Positions 1-10,800 of a stretch of DNA of 64,000 nt are shown here, in pieces; position 1 is the first letter of the stretch, and every line of letters starts with the position of its first letter. Location: NCBI GenBank assembly GCA_033807775.1, contig CM066317.1:36583870-36647869 (forward strand). The letters run 5' to 3'. The notes beneath the pieces were generated by a model that saw nothing but the letters and a program-made list of their open reading frames with translations, was not told the origin of the DNA and did not search any database. Origin of the DNA: Saussurea involucrata (taxonomy: Eukaryota; Streptophyta; Magnoliopsida; Asterales; Asteraceae). The position numbers and the translations under genes were made by a program.

Positions 1-196
1 TAGGGACAAAAGGTCCTTCATGGAGTATGGTAGGATATCTGCTGCCAACTCCTTCTAAGAAGAGCATCATACGACTTTTCCACAAAGAGAAGTTATTAGG
101 GTTAAACTTTGGTGGTTTGGCTATGGAGCCATTGTCGTATGATCCAGCATTAGAGTTTTGAGAAGAAACATTGTTTAAAGAATAAGATGAAGCCAT
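1..196 (-). CDS. gag: gag N-terminus of Copia element D (partial)
   Basis: The first 65 codons of a Copia gag (nucleocapsid precursor) are open from an ATG at 196 to the window edge. The start includes NGSIAKPPKFNPNNFSLW and then KSRMMLFLEGV, matching the start of the A2 and A3 gag proteins in this window (NGSLAKPPRFSRDNFNLWKN, then MTLFLEGV in A3). Gag forms the cytoplasmic virus-like particle. The ATG is about 45 nt downstream of the 5' LTR. No stop or frameshift is seen in this part. Whether the rest of the gene is intact cannot be judged here. Confidence 0.8.
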   Translation of the reverse strand, partial: MASSYSLNNVSSQNSNAGSYDNGSIAKPPKFNPNNFSLWKSRMMLFLEGVGSRYPTILHEGPFVP

Positions 197-228
197 TACA
201 GATCAAGTTTATTAGATTAAACTGACCT

Positions 229-240
229 GCTCTGATACGA
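229..240 (-). promoter_or_regulatory. Primer binding site of element D (tRNA-iMet type, one mismatch)
   Basis: On the minus strand the sequence reads TCGTATCAGAGC, two bases inside the LTR. The standard plant initiator-Met primer site is TGGTATCAGAGC, so one base has changed. Confidence 0.8.
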
Positions 241-242
241 CT

Positions 243-1161
243 TGTTGGTCCCAGCTATGGAGTAGCAAAGATAAACAAGTATTGTAGAAGGGGGGTTGAA
301 TACAATACACAAAAATTTCACTTAATTAATTTTTTATTGATTTAAAATCAAGAATTACACATAGAAAACTTTTGATTGTTGCCGAAGAGAACAGATAAAA
401 TCGTTCAAACAATCTTACACACAGACACAAAGAGAATGAAGAAAAATTGAAAATACACTTAGATAAACAATGAACTTCTTTGAGATAGGAGGAAATGTCA
501 GCACTTGTGAACCTTGAGAAATTGTAAACTGGTAATCTTTGCAAGGAAGGAGATGACCTCTTTATATAGTGCCTCATGCATTAAATGCATGGACACTTGT
601 CAAGCATGGGTAGGAAGTCAGGTCTTCTGAAAAATACTGAGATATACCTTTTGTCTTGAAGCGTTGACCTGCAGTGTGTTGTAGTTGATCTTTCTTGAAA
701 GTGATAAGAAAGCCAAACAACCTTTTTCCTGATCTTCGGACGATGTCCCCATCAATGCAAGATATCACAAATATACTTTGCAGAGAAAGTACAATACCTG
801 CCGATGACTTCTGGCCGAAGATGTCTTCAAAAGATGTCTTCAAGATTTTCTTGTTGAAGATTTCTTCAAGTGATCCTGTCGATCATCTCTTCAAGATTTC
901 CTTGCCGAAGATGTCTTCAAGTGTTCTGACCGAAGACTTAGGATGTCTTCAAGTAGCAGCTTAATCTTTGGCTGAGAAGTCCATCTTCAATCCGCTTTGA
1001 AGATACACTTCTTCTTTGTTTCTTTGGTTGATCTTCGACTTCACCGAACATTTTGTGTTACATAATTAAGCTGCTTGTAAGGAACCTAAAAGGTATTCTA
1101 AGTATGAACTGTGTAAAAATGAAGGACTATAGGTCATCTTCAAATCCTAGGTGACCCAACA
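243..1161 (-). repeat. 5' LTR of Copia element D (919 bp)
   Basis: The plus strand begins TGTTGGTCCC at 243 and ends GACCCAACA at 1161, giving TG...CA termini on the element strand. A TATA-like box (TATATAAAG on the minus strand) lies near 557-565. Upstream of it, in U3, is a cluster of the dyad motif GAAGATGTCTTC: exact at 817-828 and 907-918, with near copies around 830-842, 856-867 and 940-955. The outer boundary rests on the terminal bases only, because the second LTR is not in the window. Confidence 0.75.
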
Positions 1162-1400
1162 TTATGCTCATATTTTGTTGGCCATCTTGGGTCACTAGCG
1201 AGTAGGCAATAAGGGACATTGAAGTCCTTGAGGTGTAACTCATCTAGATTGGATAGGAAATATGGTCCCGTAAGTCCTTGAGGTGTAACTCGACGGAGTA
1301 GGCAATAAAGGCATGTAATGGTTTGAGATTGTGATGTCTTGATGGCATGGGAACTTAAACCGGGACTTGAGGTGTAATCCAATAACATCCTAGGTGACCC
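1144..1400. repeat. Unassigned segment bounded by a 14-bp direct repeat
   Basis: The 14-mer ATCCTAGGTGACCC occurs exactly at 1144-1157 and 1387-1400. Between the copies are internal repeats: AAGTCCTTGAGGTGTAACTC occurs twice (near 1219 and 1272) and GAGTAGGCAATA occurs twice. No coding potential, poly-A tail or terminal inverted repeat is evident. The left copy overlaps the presumed end of the D LTR. It could be a small non-autonomous insertion or a local duplication, and I cannot assign it to a family. Confidence 0.4.
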
Positions 1401-1666
1401 CACTCACGTGTTCTCGTCACCTTGATAGAAATGGGTCTCCCCCGTCATCGGAACTTGAATCTTCATACGTTTTTCCAGAATCCTTTCCTTAAAAGGAAAC
1501 TGGAAAAGAAGACATTTCACTAGTTTTTCAACCTTCTTTTGTAAAAACTAGAAATCTTTTTTTGTAAAACCCTTAAACCTCAAAACCCTTATTTTGGAAA
1601 AACCCATTTCCATTATAAGATTCTTTTTCTTATTGTCTTCTCAATAATCTTGTGTTCCAACCAGAA
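1401..1666 (+). other. Leader of the A1 envelope-like gene with 3' splice-site-like end
   Basis: From about 1457 the sequence resembles the A3 leader near 62635-62700 (shared CGTTTTTCCAGAATCC and GGAAACTGGAAAA). It ends in the acceptor-like TTCCAACCAG at 1655-1664, two bases before the ATG at 1667. In A3 the equivalent position is also an acceptor-like CAG just before the ATG. The upstream promoter and donor of A1 are not in the window; element D occupies that place. Confidence 0.55.
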
Positions 1667-2152
1667 ATGGCTTCAAACACTGATGTTGCTGCAACCACTG
1701 CTCCCACTGTCCCTCTCTTCAAAAGGGCTGCAAACATGAAACATGATCTTCATGAGATCACCTTCACCACCAACAACCCATACGCTCTTCTTGAGTTTCC
1801 CAAGAAGAAAATGGTAACCCATCTTGATGACGTTGTGAACTTTATCAAGACCTGTCCGCTTTCTACAACGATGACCATCAATCCCCCTGCCCGCAAGAGA
1901 CTCCTTCAACAGTTCTGGTACACTGCTCATCGTACCACTACTGTCTCCTCTAAATCTAAAAAGGAATACCCTGTCATCAGTTTCGAGACTGAACTAGGTG
2001 AAGCATCCATTACTCCTGCAGCTATTCGGGGAGCACTGAACCTACCCGATGGCCCTAAATCCCATCCATTTGTCCCATTCCCTGACCTCAACACCGCTGA
2101 AGGGAAGGAAGAGATCGTCTCCTTCCTGGACAAAATGAAGTACATCTAGAAC
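1667..2152 (+). pseudogene. Envelope-like ORF of SIRE A1, 5' part (interrupted by A2)
   Basis: This is the N-terminal 160 codons of the SIRE 'envelope-like' ORF, read from the ATG at 1667 (start MASNTDVAA). The segment carries the module also seen in A2, A3 and B: HLDDVVNFIKTC, then NPPARKRLLQQFWYTA, then ITPAAIRGALNLP. The matching part of A2 continues MKYVWGTGRD; here the Trp codon is TAG (2147-2149), a premature stop. The reading frame resumes in phase at 23987 behind A2, so A2 inserted into one continuous ORF. No signal peptide or membrane segment is visible. Function is not established; 'envelope-like' is only the historical name for ORFs in this position. Confidence 0.75.
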
Positions 2153-3090
2153 TGTTGGTCCCGAGAGGGTTATACAAGTTTGTAGAAGGGGGGTTGAATA
2201 CAAACACACAAATATATACTTTCTAAATTGTTTATTGATATAATCAAACAATTTACAACTTGTTGCAGAACAAGATTAAGGACTAAGCCTAATCTAAAAA
2301 AGTTAAGAACACTAAGTTTCTTGCACTAGAATTAAGACAGAAAGGAGATAAAAATATTAAAGATAAATATTCTAACACTAAGAGAGAAAGAAGAAGATGG
2401 CCGAGCACTTCATTTCTGAAGTAGGGTTCTTCTTATATACTGCATGCATTTAATGCATGGCCGTATTACTTTACACGTGGCAGCAGCTGATTGGTTGCAT
2501 GGGTTGACCTTTGTAGACAACCTTAGTAGTCGCATGGTGTACAGTGTATAATCAGAGTTGGTTGTACGATTCTGGACAGAAGGAATGTCCGTTCTGACAC
2601 TTCGTACGGAGTCGTGCAAGGGGGAAAGACAAAAGTAACTTGTAGAGTAGACCTCATGATCAGCGCTTTTTGAACAGTACTTTATCAGCGAGTGACAAAG
2701 CTCAACAATCGCTGAAATCTTCTACTTGATACTTCACGTTGAGTGGACAGGTCTTGGCTTCGCTGATATCCGCATCAGTTCATTAGTAGACTTTGTCGCT
2801 GGTTCTTGGGCTTGATCTTCGACTTCAGCGTAGAACCTTTGTTGACGTGAAACTTGTCTTCATGGATTATAAGTAAACGATTAAACTATCAGCGATCACC
2901 AAAAGTACTGAACATGCTCAAAGCTTTATGGATGAACAGAGTTCGCTGAATGGTAAAATTAAAGAACAAGAGTTTCCTATCAGCGGTACTATATCAGCGA
3001 TAGTGAAACTCTAATACATATTGTCTATTTACAATTTTCACTAAATGTTTAAAAGGGTCATTATCAAATCACTGAGGGTTTGGATCAACA
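2153..3090 (-). repeat. 3' LTR of A2 (938 bp)
   Basis: This LTR pairs with 23045-23981. A TATA box (TATATAAG, minus strand) lies near 2437-2444. Upstream of it, U3 (about 2650-3010) contains nine TCAGCG/CGCTGA hexamers, including TATCAGCGAT near 2887 and TATCAGCGATA near 2994. About half a copy would be expected by chance in a segment of this length. Confidence 0.92.
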
Positions 3091-3100
3091 ATCTCCCCCT
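3091..3100 (-). promoter_or_regulatory. Polypurine tract of A2
   Basis: The minus strand reads AGGGGGAGAT directly before the 3' LTR start TGTTGATCC, the usual Copia plus-strand primer. The adjoining 3101-3360 is AT-rich 3' non-coding sequence between the envelope-like stop codon and the PPT; I see no gene there. Confidence 0.85.
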
Positions 3101-3360
3101 ATTTGATATTGACTTAGCAACTGAGAAAATTGCTAAATATGAAAACATAAGGATAAAAAGAACTCATAAAATATTTGTCCCTTTTACTGTTTTCTGGGAT
3201 CTTTTGAGTATTGATGGAGTAAAGTACATTCGCTGAAATTTTTATTTGAACTTCATAAAGGTTACAAGGGGAAGTGGAAAAATTATAAGTACAGCAAATA
3301 ATAATTACAAGTACAAAAGATATTAGCTGATAAAGAAGGATGAATTACAAGGCAGTCCTA

Positions 3361-4602
3361 TCAGCTATAAGGTTCTTCCTTAACGAGAAGTTCATCAAGG
3401 GTCTTTGATGTGGGAATCATCCAGTCAGGGACCTTTACTCCTTGATCTTGTTTGTTCTTTGCTTCTTCAAAGATCAAAGTCTTGAGGTATCGAGCCTGAA
3501 GGTCGTGTCTGAATTCACACCAATAGATGAGATCCTTGAGTTATTCGATGGGAGTAATGGGAAGCTCAGAGATGCGTTGAAAACGTTGACGTCCATCATA
3601 GTCATGAAAGAATATCCCATAGGGTTCACTTATGACTTTTCCAGGGATGAATTGTTCACCAGGAGGTAGAGAGGTGTCAAGCGCTGAGAGGTCAGGTTCA
3701 GGACCAAGTACTTCAGCATGTGAGAAACCAATACTTGTTTCGTTCTGGATAGGAGGACCTGAATCTGAAAATATTATCTTTTTCTTTGCAGATGCCTTTC
3801 TTCGTTGAGTTGCAAGAGGAGTGGGAGGAGGAATATCCACAACAGAAGAAACCAAGTCGATCTGAGAATTTATAATCTTCTCGACATGGCTCTTATATTT
3901 TGAGCGAGATCGCTGAATGGCTATTCACATCTCCAACCATTCAGAGAGACCGAACTTCTTGATTGTATCAGCATAGATGTGTTGCATGGAACCATCTTCT
4001 CTGAATATGTCAACTTCAACGACAGGAACGTCTATGGTCAATTTTCCCTTGATAAGTACCTTGTTGATTCTGGATGGCCGAGATCGATAGTTCAGCTTTT
4101 CTTTGCACCATTTCAAGGTAGAATCAGATACCTTGGTCTTTTCTTCAACGATCTTCTGGGCGTCTTCCCATAGATGACGTTGGACTTCAATGGGAGTTCT
4201 TTTCAGTTCAGGGTCTTTCACTGATTGTTGGGCAAGCTGGATGGCGAGGGCCTTATCTTTTTCTTCAGCCTTTTTTCGTTCGGCGAGTAACCTTTCAGCT
4301 CTGAGGTGGTCAGCGAATTCTTTCTTTGAAAGTCTGAACTTAGGAGCAGGGACTTTCTCACGAGGAAGGATGATTCGCTGATCCTCAAGCTTCTTGACCA
4401 TTTCATCTCTTTTTTTCTGATCCTCTTCACTTAGCTTTTGAGGAGCCAAGGAAGGTCTGTTTTTGTGAGAGAGCAGCTGTTCTTCAGGTTCATCAGTCTC
4501 AGATAAATCTAAGACTGGGATTATTTCTTCAACTCTTGTGGCTGGGATTATTAGAGTTGTAGCAGGAGAGTCTTCAGCAGGATCCTCAAACAGGGGAGAG
4601 GA
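3361..4602 (-). pseudogene. Envelope-like ORF of SIRE A2, exon 2 (C-terminal part)
   Basis: The C-terminal half of the A2 envelope-like protein starts at codon TCC (4602), immediately after a CTAG acceptor. It encodes a Glu/Lys-rich coiled-coil-like stretch (KLSEEDQKKRDEMVKKLEDQ onward). Two modules resembling element B follow: VEVDIFREDGS...YADTIKKFGLSEWLEM and PYGIFFHDYDGRQRFQRISEL. Homology continues past an in-frame TGA just after WLEM and a TAA at 3541-3543 to a final TGA at 3361-3363. The frame is in phase with exon 1 when the 158-bp intron is removed. Two stops make it a pseudogene. No membrane segment is visible. Confidence 0.7.
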
Positions 4603-4650
4603 CTAGTTGAAACACAGCGATCGTTTAAATGAGATCATTTGGGAAGAAAG

Positions 4651-7107
4651 TGTAAAGCCCGTGTCCCGGTATGGTTTTAAAATTTCTAATGTAATTATTT
4701 TATTGTCGTTTAAAGCGAGTCTTGTTAACGAAAGTAGTCAAAGGGGACCTTGAATGTTATGTGTGGCAAACCTCACTCCCTTTTTGCAATATTATGGAAA
4801 TTCAAGGACCAAAAGTGTCAGAGTGTTTGAGTCTAGGGGCCAAAGGGGGACAATAGGATTTTTGTGCATGTGGAACGGTTAAGGAAAGGGGGACCGACCC
4901 CCCCTCTTCCTCTTCTCGACGGTTTCCAGCAACGCCAACAAACAGCCCTTTGGTTTGTGGTTTGCTTTTCTTTTCCTCATTGTTCCATTCGGCCGGAGTA
5001 GTTAAAGAGAGAGAGAGAGACCGCGAGATAGAGAGAACTGAGCAAAGAGAGAGAGAGAGTGGATCGCCGGAGAACTGTTCCAGTCGCCGGAGGTCGCTGC
5101 CACCACCACCATTCGCCGGAGAAGTCGAGGGAGGAGGAGCAACCATCGAAAGGTAAGTCGTTCCCTTGTTCCGTCTTGTTTTCTCTCCTTGTTCGTTTTT
5201 CCGGCGAGGCAACCACCGCCGCCCGCCGCCGCTACGGTGGCCGTGGGTGGACGGAGGTGGCTGTGTGCTTGTGGGTATGCGTGTGTTTATGTCTGTATTG
5301 AATAGCAATCGAGAGTAAAGAGGGAGGTGGTGCGAGAATGGGGTGGTATGTGCGTGCGGGTGACCGTCGCCGGAGAACCGCCGCCGCCGCCGTGCCCCAC
5401 TGCCGGAGGTGGCAGTGGGTGGGGCTAAACCCTAAGTCCTCCACGGCGGAACCCTAACGCCACCGGAGTTGCAACCCTAAACCGCCGAGCCCATTGTAAA
5501 AGCCGCCTTATCATTTTATGTAAAAATTCTGGAATCTGCCTTGATGTTGGGTAGACCATAACATTCTGCTCGTAACTCCGATTGAGCCAAAATTAGTACC
5601 CACGGTTCCAGTACGGGGTCGGTCACGTTTTCCGTGTTTTAGCGGAAAACTGGTTCAGCCTCTAGCTAGGTGAAAAGGTGGTCGCAAATTGGTGATTTGT
5701 CATTTTATGTGAAGGTCGATTTTCTGCCACTGTTTTGTCGTGGCCGTAACTTTTTACTCGTAGCTCGGATTGATATGAAATCGGTGGCCGAAGTTCACTA
5801 ATCGAGTCAGGAAAGTTTTTCGTGTTTTGCCGAAAGTCTGTTTAGGCCTGTAGCTGGGCCGTATGGGGCTGTTTATACAGCCTGGTCCGAAAAACCTCCA
5901 GCTTTCTGTTTCTTTTTTGTTTTATGCATAACTTTTGCTGGGAATGTCGGTTTGGAATGGGACTGGTGCCAAAAGTTTCGTTTCGGAGTCTATTAAGTTT
6001 CCTCTGTTTTGCGGAAAGACCAATTCGGACCATAGCTAGGGCGAAGTTGCCATGTTGTACTGAAAGGTCCGGGTGTTCGCTGTTCTGCGAATCATTTTTG
6101 TAAAATCTATAGTAAATTATAGAAAAATCGTTAGGACGCGTGCGATACGTCCCTGAAATCGTAAGACTTAGAACTTCGTATTTATGGATTTTAATTTCTG
6201 TATTTATCAGTTTTTAGGGGGTAAAACAGGTCCCGAACAGACCCGTAATTTCTAATAAAAACTGGAATTCTTAGTCGTTTGAAAACTAGTAAACGTGTTA
6301 TGGGTCGGGACTTTCCTTTGACTTTTTATACGTATTTAGGTGGGAGAAAGTGAAGAAGATTGCCGGGTTGGTGTTGCGTTTCGTGAGCACGTTGCTTAGC
6401 CTTGAGGTGAGTTCTCTCACCGCGTAGTTAGGAACTTCATGTATGTCGTTCTTTTTGTGTTACGTGTTATTACGTGTATTTATGTGCTTACATGGACTAG
6501 TTGGGTTGTGATAACTGGTTGTGATTTGTTAAATTCGTATGTGGAATATTTATGCATGCGTACACCTCGGTGGGACTGAGGGGCTCGGTGGGACCGATGG
6601 CTTGGTGGGACTAAGCTAGTACAGTAATCTTTACTCGGTGGGACCGAGGGCTCGGTGGGACTGAGCTTGTATTAATGTATTTTGTGTACTCGGTGGGACC
6701 GAGGTTCATGCTTATATAATAAACATTATGTGGTTTGATATTCGTGGTGATGGTGATGTTGCCTACTTGCGAGTAGGGGCGATATGCGTGGGGTTGCTAC
6801 CTATGTGTGTGGTTGGATTCACTAAGCGTTTAGCTTACCCTTTCCCAATATGTTGTTATTTCAGGTGTGGGCGGCAGTCGGGCGTGACCGTACACACATA
6901 GAGCGCGAAGTGTCAAATATTGTTAAACTTTCACTTACAAACCCTTTGAATTTAATTATGTAATTTTCCGCTGCATAAACTTTGTTGATGGTTTGAAGTA
7001 ACGACGTTAATTTTATTTAAGACGTGAATTATTAAATCATGGTTGTTTTATAACGATATGTACGTTTTAAAATTTTTAAATTTCCTCGTAATTTTTGGGA
7101 CGTTACA
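4651..7107 (+). repeat. 5' LTR of Tekay-1 (2457 bp)
   Basis: The LTR holds a GA-rich tract (4997-5062), a strong 5' splice-site-like AAAGGTAAGTCG (5149-5160), telobox-like AAACCCTAA (5427-5435), a second donor-like GAGGTGAGTT near 6400, the hairpin minisatellite (6566-6704), TATATAA (6714-6720) and an acceptor-like TTATTTCAG near 6857-6865. The donor- and acceptor-like sites recur in Tekay-2. I see no real gene; short ORFs here are chance readings of GC-rich repeat. Confidence 0.95.
6566..6704 (+). repeat. Hairpin minisatellite in the Tekay-1 5' LTR
   Basis: About six units of CTCGGTGGGACCGAG or close variants are present. The arms CTCGGT and ACCGAG are perfect inverted repeats around GGG. 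The array lies just upstream of a TATATAA box. Confidence 0.85.
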
Positions 7108-7110
7108 ACT

Positions 7111-7122
7111 TGGTATCAGAGC
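7111..7122 (+). promoter_or_regulatory. Primer binding site of Tekay-1 (tRNA-iMet)
   Basis: TGGTATCAGAGC starts three bases after the LTR end, complementary to the 3' end of plant initiator tRNA-Met. Confidence 0.93.
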
Positions 7123-7892
7123 ACGGCTTGAGTGAATCAAACACATCTCGGTGTGTTTGGTCTCAAGTTGCGGCTAAAAGATCTTTAAATTCTTTTATCA
7201 AAATCTTTGTTTTAAATGAAAAGAGAAAACCCGTTGGGAACGGTGATCGTGGGCGCAGTGTGTACAGTCAGCCGACGCCAGCTGGGAAGGTAAGGAACTT
7301 AGTGTATCTATTGTTTTTCAGGTATAGTGTATGCATGCTAGATTGCTTATGTGAACTGTATGGTACCGTATGCTGGTTTATCGCTTATAGGAACTCATGC
7401 TAGCTTTGATAGGTTGTTAAGCGAATGCACTCTAGGTTGTATGCAGTAGGAACTGAATAGCCTTAGAATATTAGATTTAGCTCTATTGCGCAGCTCTTGT
7501 TTGAGTCCAACCGTTCTAGGATAGAATCTCTTATTCGAACGTCTATCTGGTTTTACACTGTATACGACCGTGCATTCACGAGGCGACTCGTCAGGGTTAG
7601 TGGGGTTTCCGTGTTAGCAAGGATAGTGGGGGATATGACCTTTCTAGGGAGTTAGGAAAGGTGTTTGTACGGGCTGGATTGGCTATATGTGTTTATTTGT
7701 GGTAATCGACTACTTGAATGTCTCGGGACAGGACTCGAAACGAGTAAGGATAGGTGTGAAGGGTAGTAGTAGAGCTCCTACTATCTGAAGCACAGGATCC
7801 ATGCTTGAGTCAGGGAGAGTCACGAGGGAGCCAAGGAGTGGAGTATGAGCGTGGTAGGGTGAGTTATATATGCTTATAGATCTCTGAATTAT
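7123..7892 (+). other. Leader of Tekay-1 with gag deleted
   Basis: This region normally carries the 5' UTR, gag and the zinc knuckle. Here the UTR-like sequence (about 7123-7850, collinear with Tekay-2 33768-34500) runs almost directly into the protease. The gag remnant that Tekay-2 still shows at 34519-34918 is absent. No other gene is visible. Confidence 0.75.
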
Positions 7893-10800
7893 ATGCTAGG
7901 TACGCTCCTAGTTAACTCGGTGCCTGCAGTTGTGATGTTTGATAGCGGGGCTACTCACTCTTTTGTGTCTCGCACTTTTAGTGAGGGTTTAGGCCGAGTT
8001 GTAGGACGCTTGAGTTATCCTCTGGTTATTGAGGTGGCTGATGATAGGACCTTGACGGTCACAGACGTGTTTCGCGGGTGCACCTTAGAGATCTCAGGGG
8101 TGAGGTTTCCCATTGACCTGATCCCGATTGCTATGCGGGAGCTTTGTGTGATTGTGGGCATGGATTGGATGGATAAGTTCGATGCAGAGATTGTTTGTCG
8201 TCACAAACAAGTGCGAGTTCGAACCCCAAGCGGGGGAGAACTGTTGGTTCAGGGAGACTCGCCCAGACGGTCTACGGCAATATGTTCCGCGGCGAGGGCT
8301 CGGAGACACCTTCAGCATGGTGGTCAGGGGTACTTAGCGTATGTGATAGATACGCGTGTTGACGAGGCGAAGAAGACTGCTGAAGATGTGCCAGTCGTGA
8401 GGGAGTTTGCCGATGTGTTTCCCGACGAGTTACCGGGGATACCTCCTGAACGACAGGTGGAGTTTCGAATCGATCTGATTCCGGGTGCTGCTCCGGTGGC
8501 CAAGGCTCCCTACCGCCTGGCTCCACCGGAAATGAAAGAGCTGTACGCCCAGCTGCAAGAACTACTCGAAAAGGAGTTCATTAGACCGAGCTGTTCGCCG
8601 TGGGGAGCACCTATCTTATTCGTGAGGAAGAAGTATGGATCACAGCGGATGTGCATAGACTACCGAGAGCTGAATAAGCTTACGGTAAAGAATCGTTATC
8701 CTTTGCCAAGGATTGACGATTTGTTCGACCAGCTTCAGGGGGCCTCATGGTTCTCCAAGATTGATCTACGATCGGGGTACCACCAGATGCGGGTCAGGAG
8801 TGAGGACACGGAAAAGACGGCTTTCCGTACGCGATACGGTCATTACGAGTTTGTGGTGATGCCTTTTGGACTCACCAATGCATCTGCAGCGTTCATGGAC
8901 CTCATGAACCGAGTGTGTAGTCCGATGTTGGACCGTTCGGTGATTGTGTTCATCGATGACATTCTGGTGTATTCGAAGACCAAGGAGGAGCACGAGATGC
9001 ATCTTCGAGAAGTGTTGGAGGTATTGAGGCGAGAGAAGTTATACGCTAAGTTTTCCAAGTGCGAATTCTGGTTACGAGAGGTCCAGTTCCTAGGACATGT
9101 CGTGAATCAGGATGGTATTATGGTTGACCCAGCTAAGATTGCAGTTGTGATGCGGTGGGAGGTGCCGAAGACTCCTACTGAGGTGATAAGCTTTCTGGGA
9201 TTAGCGGGGTATTATCGAAGGTTTATACAGGATTTCTCTAAGATCGCGTTACCCATGACGCGATTGACAAAGAAATCTGCGGCTTTCAGTTGGGGGGAGG
9301 AACAACAGAAGGCGTTCGAGGAGCTACGTAGGCGGTTGTGTGAGGCTCCTGTGTTAACCTTACCCGAGGGCATGGAGGATTTGGTAGTATATTGTGACGC
9401 CTCACATCAGGGTTTGGGTGTCGTGCTTATGCAGCGCGGCAAGGTCATAGCCTACGCTTCTAGACAGCTGAAGCCTCACGAAGCAAATTACCCGACTCAT
9501 GACCTGGAGTTAGGAGCGGTAGTGTTTGCCCTTAAAATTTGGAGGCACTATCTCTATGGTGTCAAGTGTACAATCTACACTGACCATAAGAGCCTCAAGT
9601 ACTTGATGGATCAGCAGAATCTTAATATGCGTCGGCGAAGGTGGCTCGATGTGGTTAAGGATTATGACTGCGAGATACTTTACCACCCGGGTAAGGCGAA
9701 CGTGGTCGCGGACGCACTCAGCCGACATCCGGTCGGTGAGCCACTGAGGGGTTATTGTCAGCGGTTGACAGTGATTACACCTATCCTGGAGTCGATAGGA
9801 AGCGCCCAAGAGGTGGCTGTCTTGGAGGAAAATGCAAAGCGGGAAAGAGTGTCGGGGGAAATCTCGAATTTTGTTCGTGATAGTCGGGGGTTGTTAACTC
9901 GACATGGTCGGGTTTGGATTCCATTCATCGGTGGGAACCGGCAGGTACTAATGGATGAGGCGCATAAGTCCAAGTTCTCGATTCATCCAGGGGCTACAAA
10001 GATGTACCAGGACTTGCGCGAAGGTTACTGGTGGCCCGGCATGAAGCGGGATGTGGCTAGATGTGTTGAGGTATGTATGACCTGTCGGAAGGTCAAAGCG
10101 GAACATCAACGACCTCATGGGAAATTGCAACCGTTGGAGGTCCCGGTTTGGAAATGGGAAGAGATTACCATGGACTTCATAACGAAACTCCCGAGGACTC
10201 CCCGTGGGAATGATGCCATTTGGGTGATTGTTGACCGTCTGACCAAGAGTGCACACTTCTTGGCCATCAGGGAGAGCTCCTCGGCGGAGAAGCTTGCGGA
10301 GGTGTTTGTGCGTGAGATCGTGGCCAGGCACGGGGTGCCAGTTTCGATTGTCTCCGACAGGGATACTCGTTTTACCTCTCGATTTTGGGAGAAGTTCCAG
10401 TCGGAGATGGGTACACGATTACACTTTAGCACGGCCTTTCATCCACAGACGGACGGACAGAGCGAGCGAACCATTCAGACCCTCGAGGATATGCTTCGAT
10501 CTTGTGTCATCGATTTTGGAGGTAGTTGGGATCAGTACTTACCTTTGGCGGAATTTTCCTACAACAACAGCTACCACTCTAGTATTGGCATGCCGCCATA
10601 CGAGTTGTTGTACGGTAGGAAATGCAGGACGCCCGTTTGTTGGGGCGAGGTTGGGCATCGGGTATTAGGGAGTACTGACATCGTGTTGAAGACGACCGAG
10701 ACAATTCAGATGGTGCGGGATCGTTTGGTTACTGCACAGAGTCGGCAGAAGAGCTACGCCGACAAAAGGCGATCCGACTTGGAGTTTCAGGTGGGTGATT

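Larger units (their letters stand above)
1..1161 (-). mobile_element. Copia LTR element D, 5' end only (rest lies left of the window)
   Basis: A Copia-type retrotransposon enters the window from the left on the minus strand. What is present, in element order, is the 5' LTR (1161 to 243), the tRNA-iMet primer site (240-229) and the first 65 codons of gag (196 to 1). The LTR ends are TGTTGG and CCAACA. The left half and the partner LTR are outside the window, so the target-site duplication cannot be checked. It lies just upstream of the A1 envelope-like leader and probably inserted into A1. Confidence 0.85.

Noticed and set aside
4802..5444. Several ORFs in all frames of the Tekay LTRs (also 11403-12051, 31732-32388, 50023-50637)
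   Set aside because: They come from GA-rich and GCC-rich low-complexity sequence that is open in most frames.
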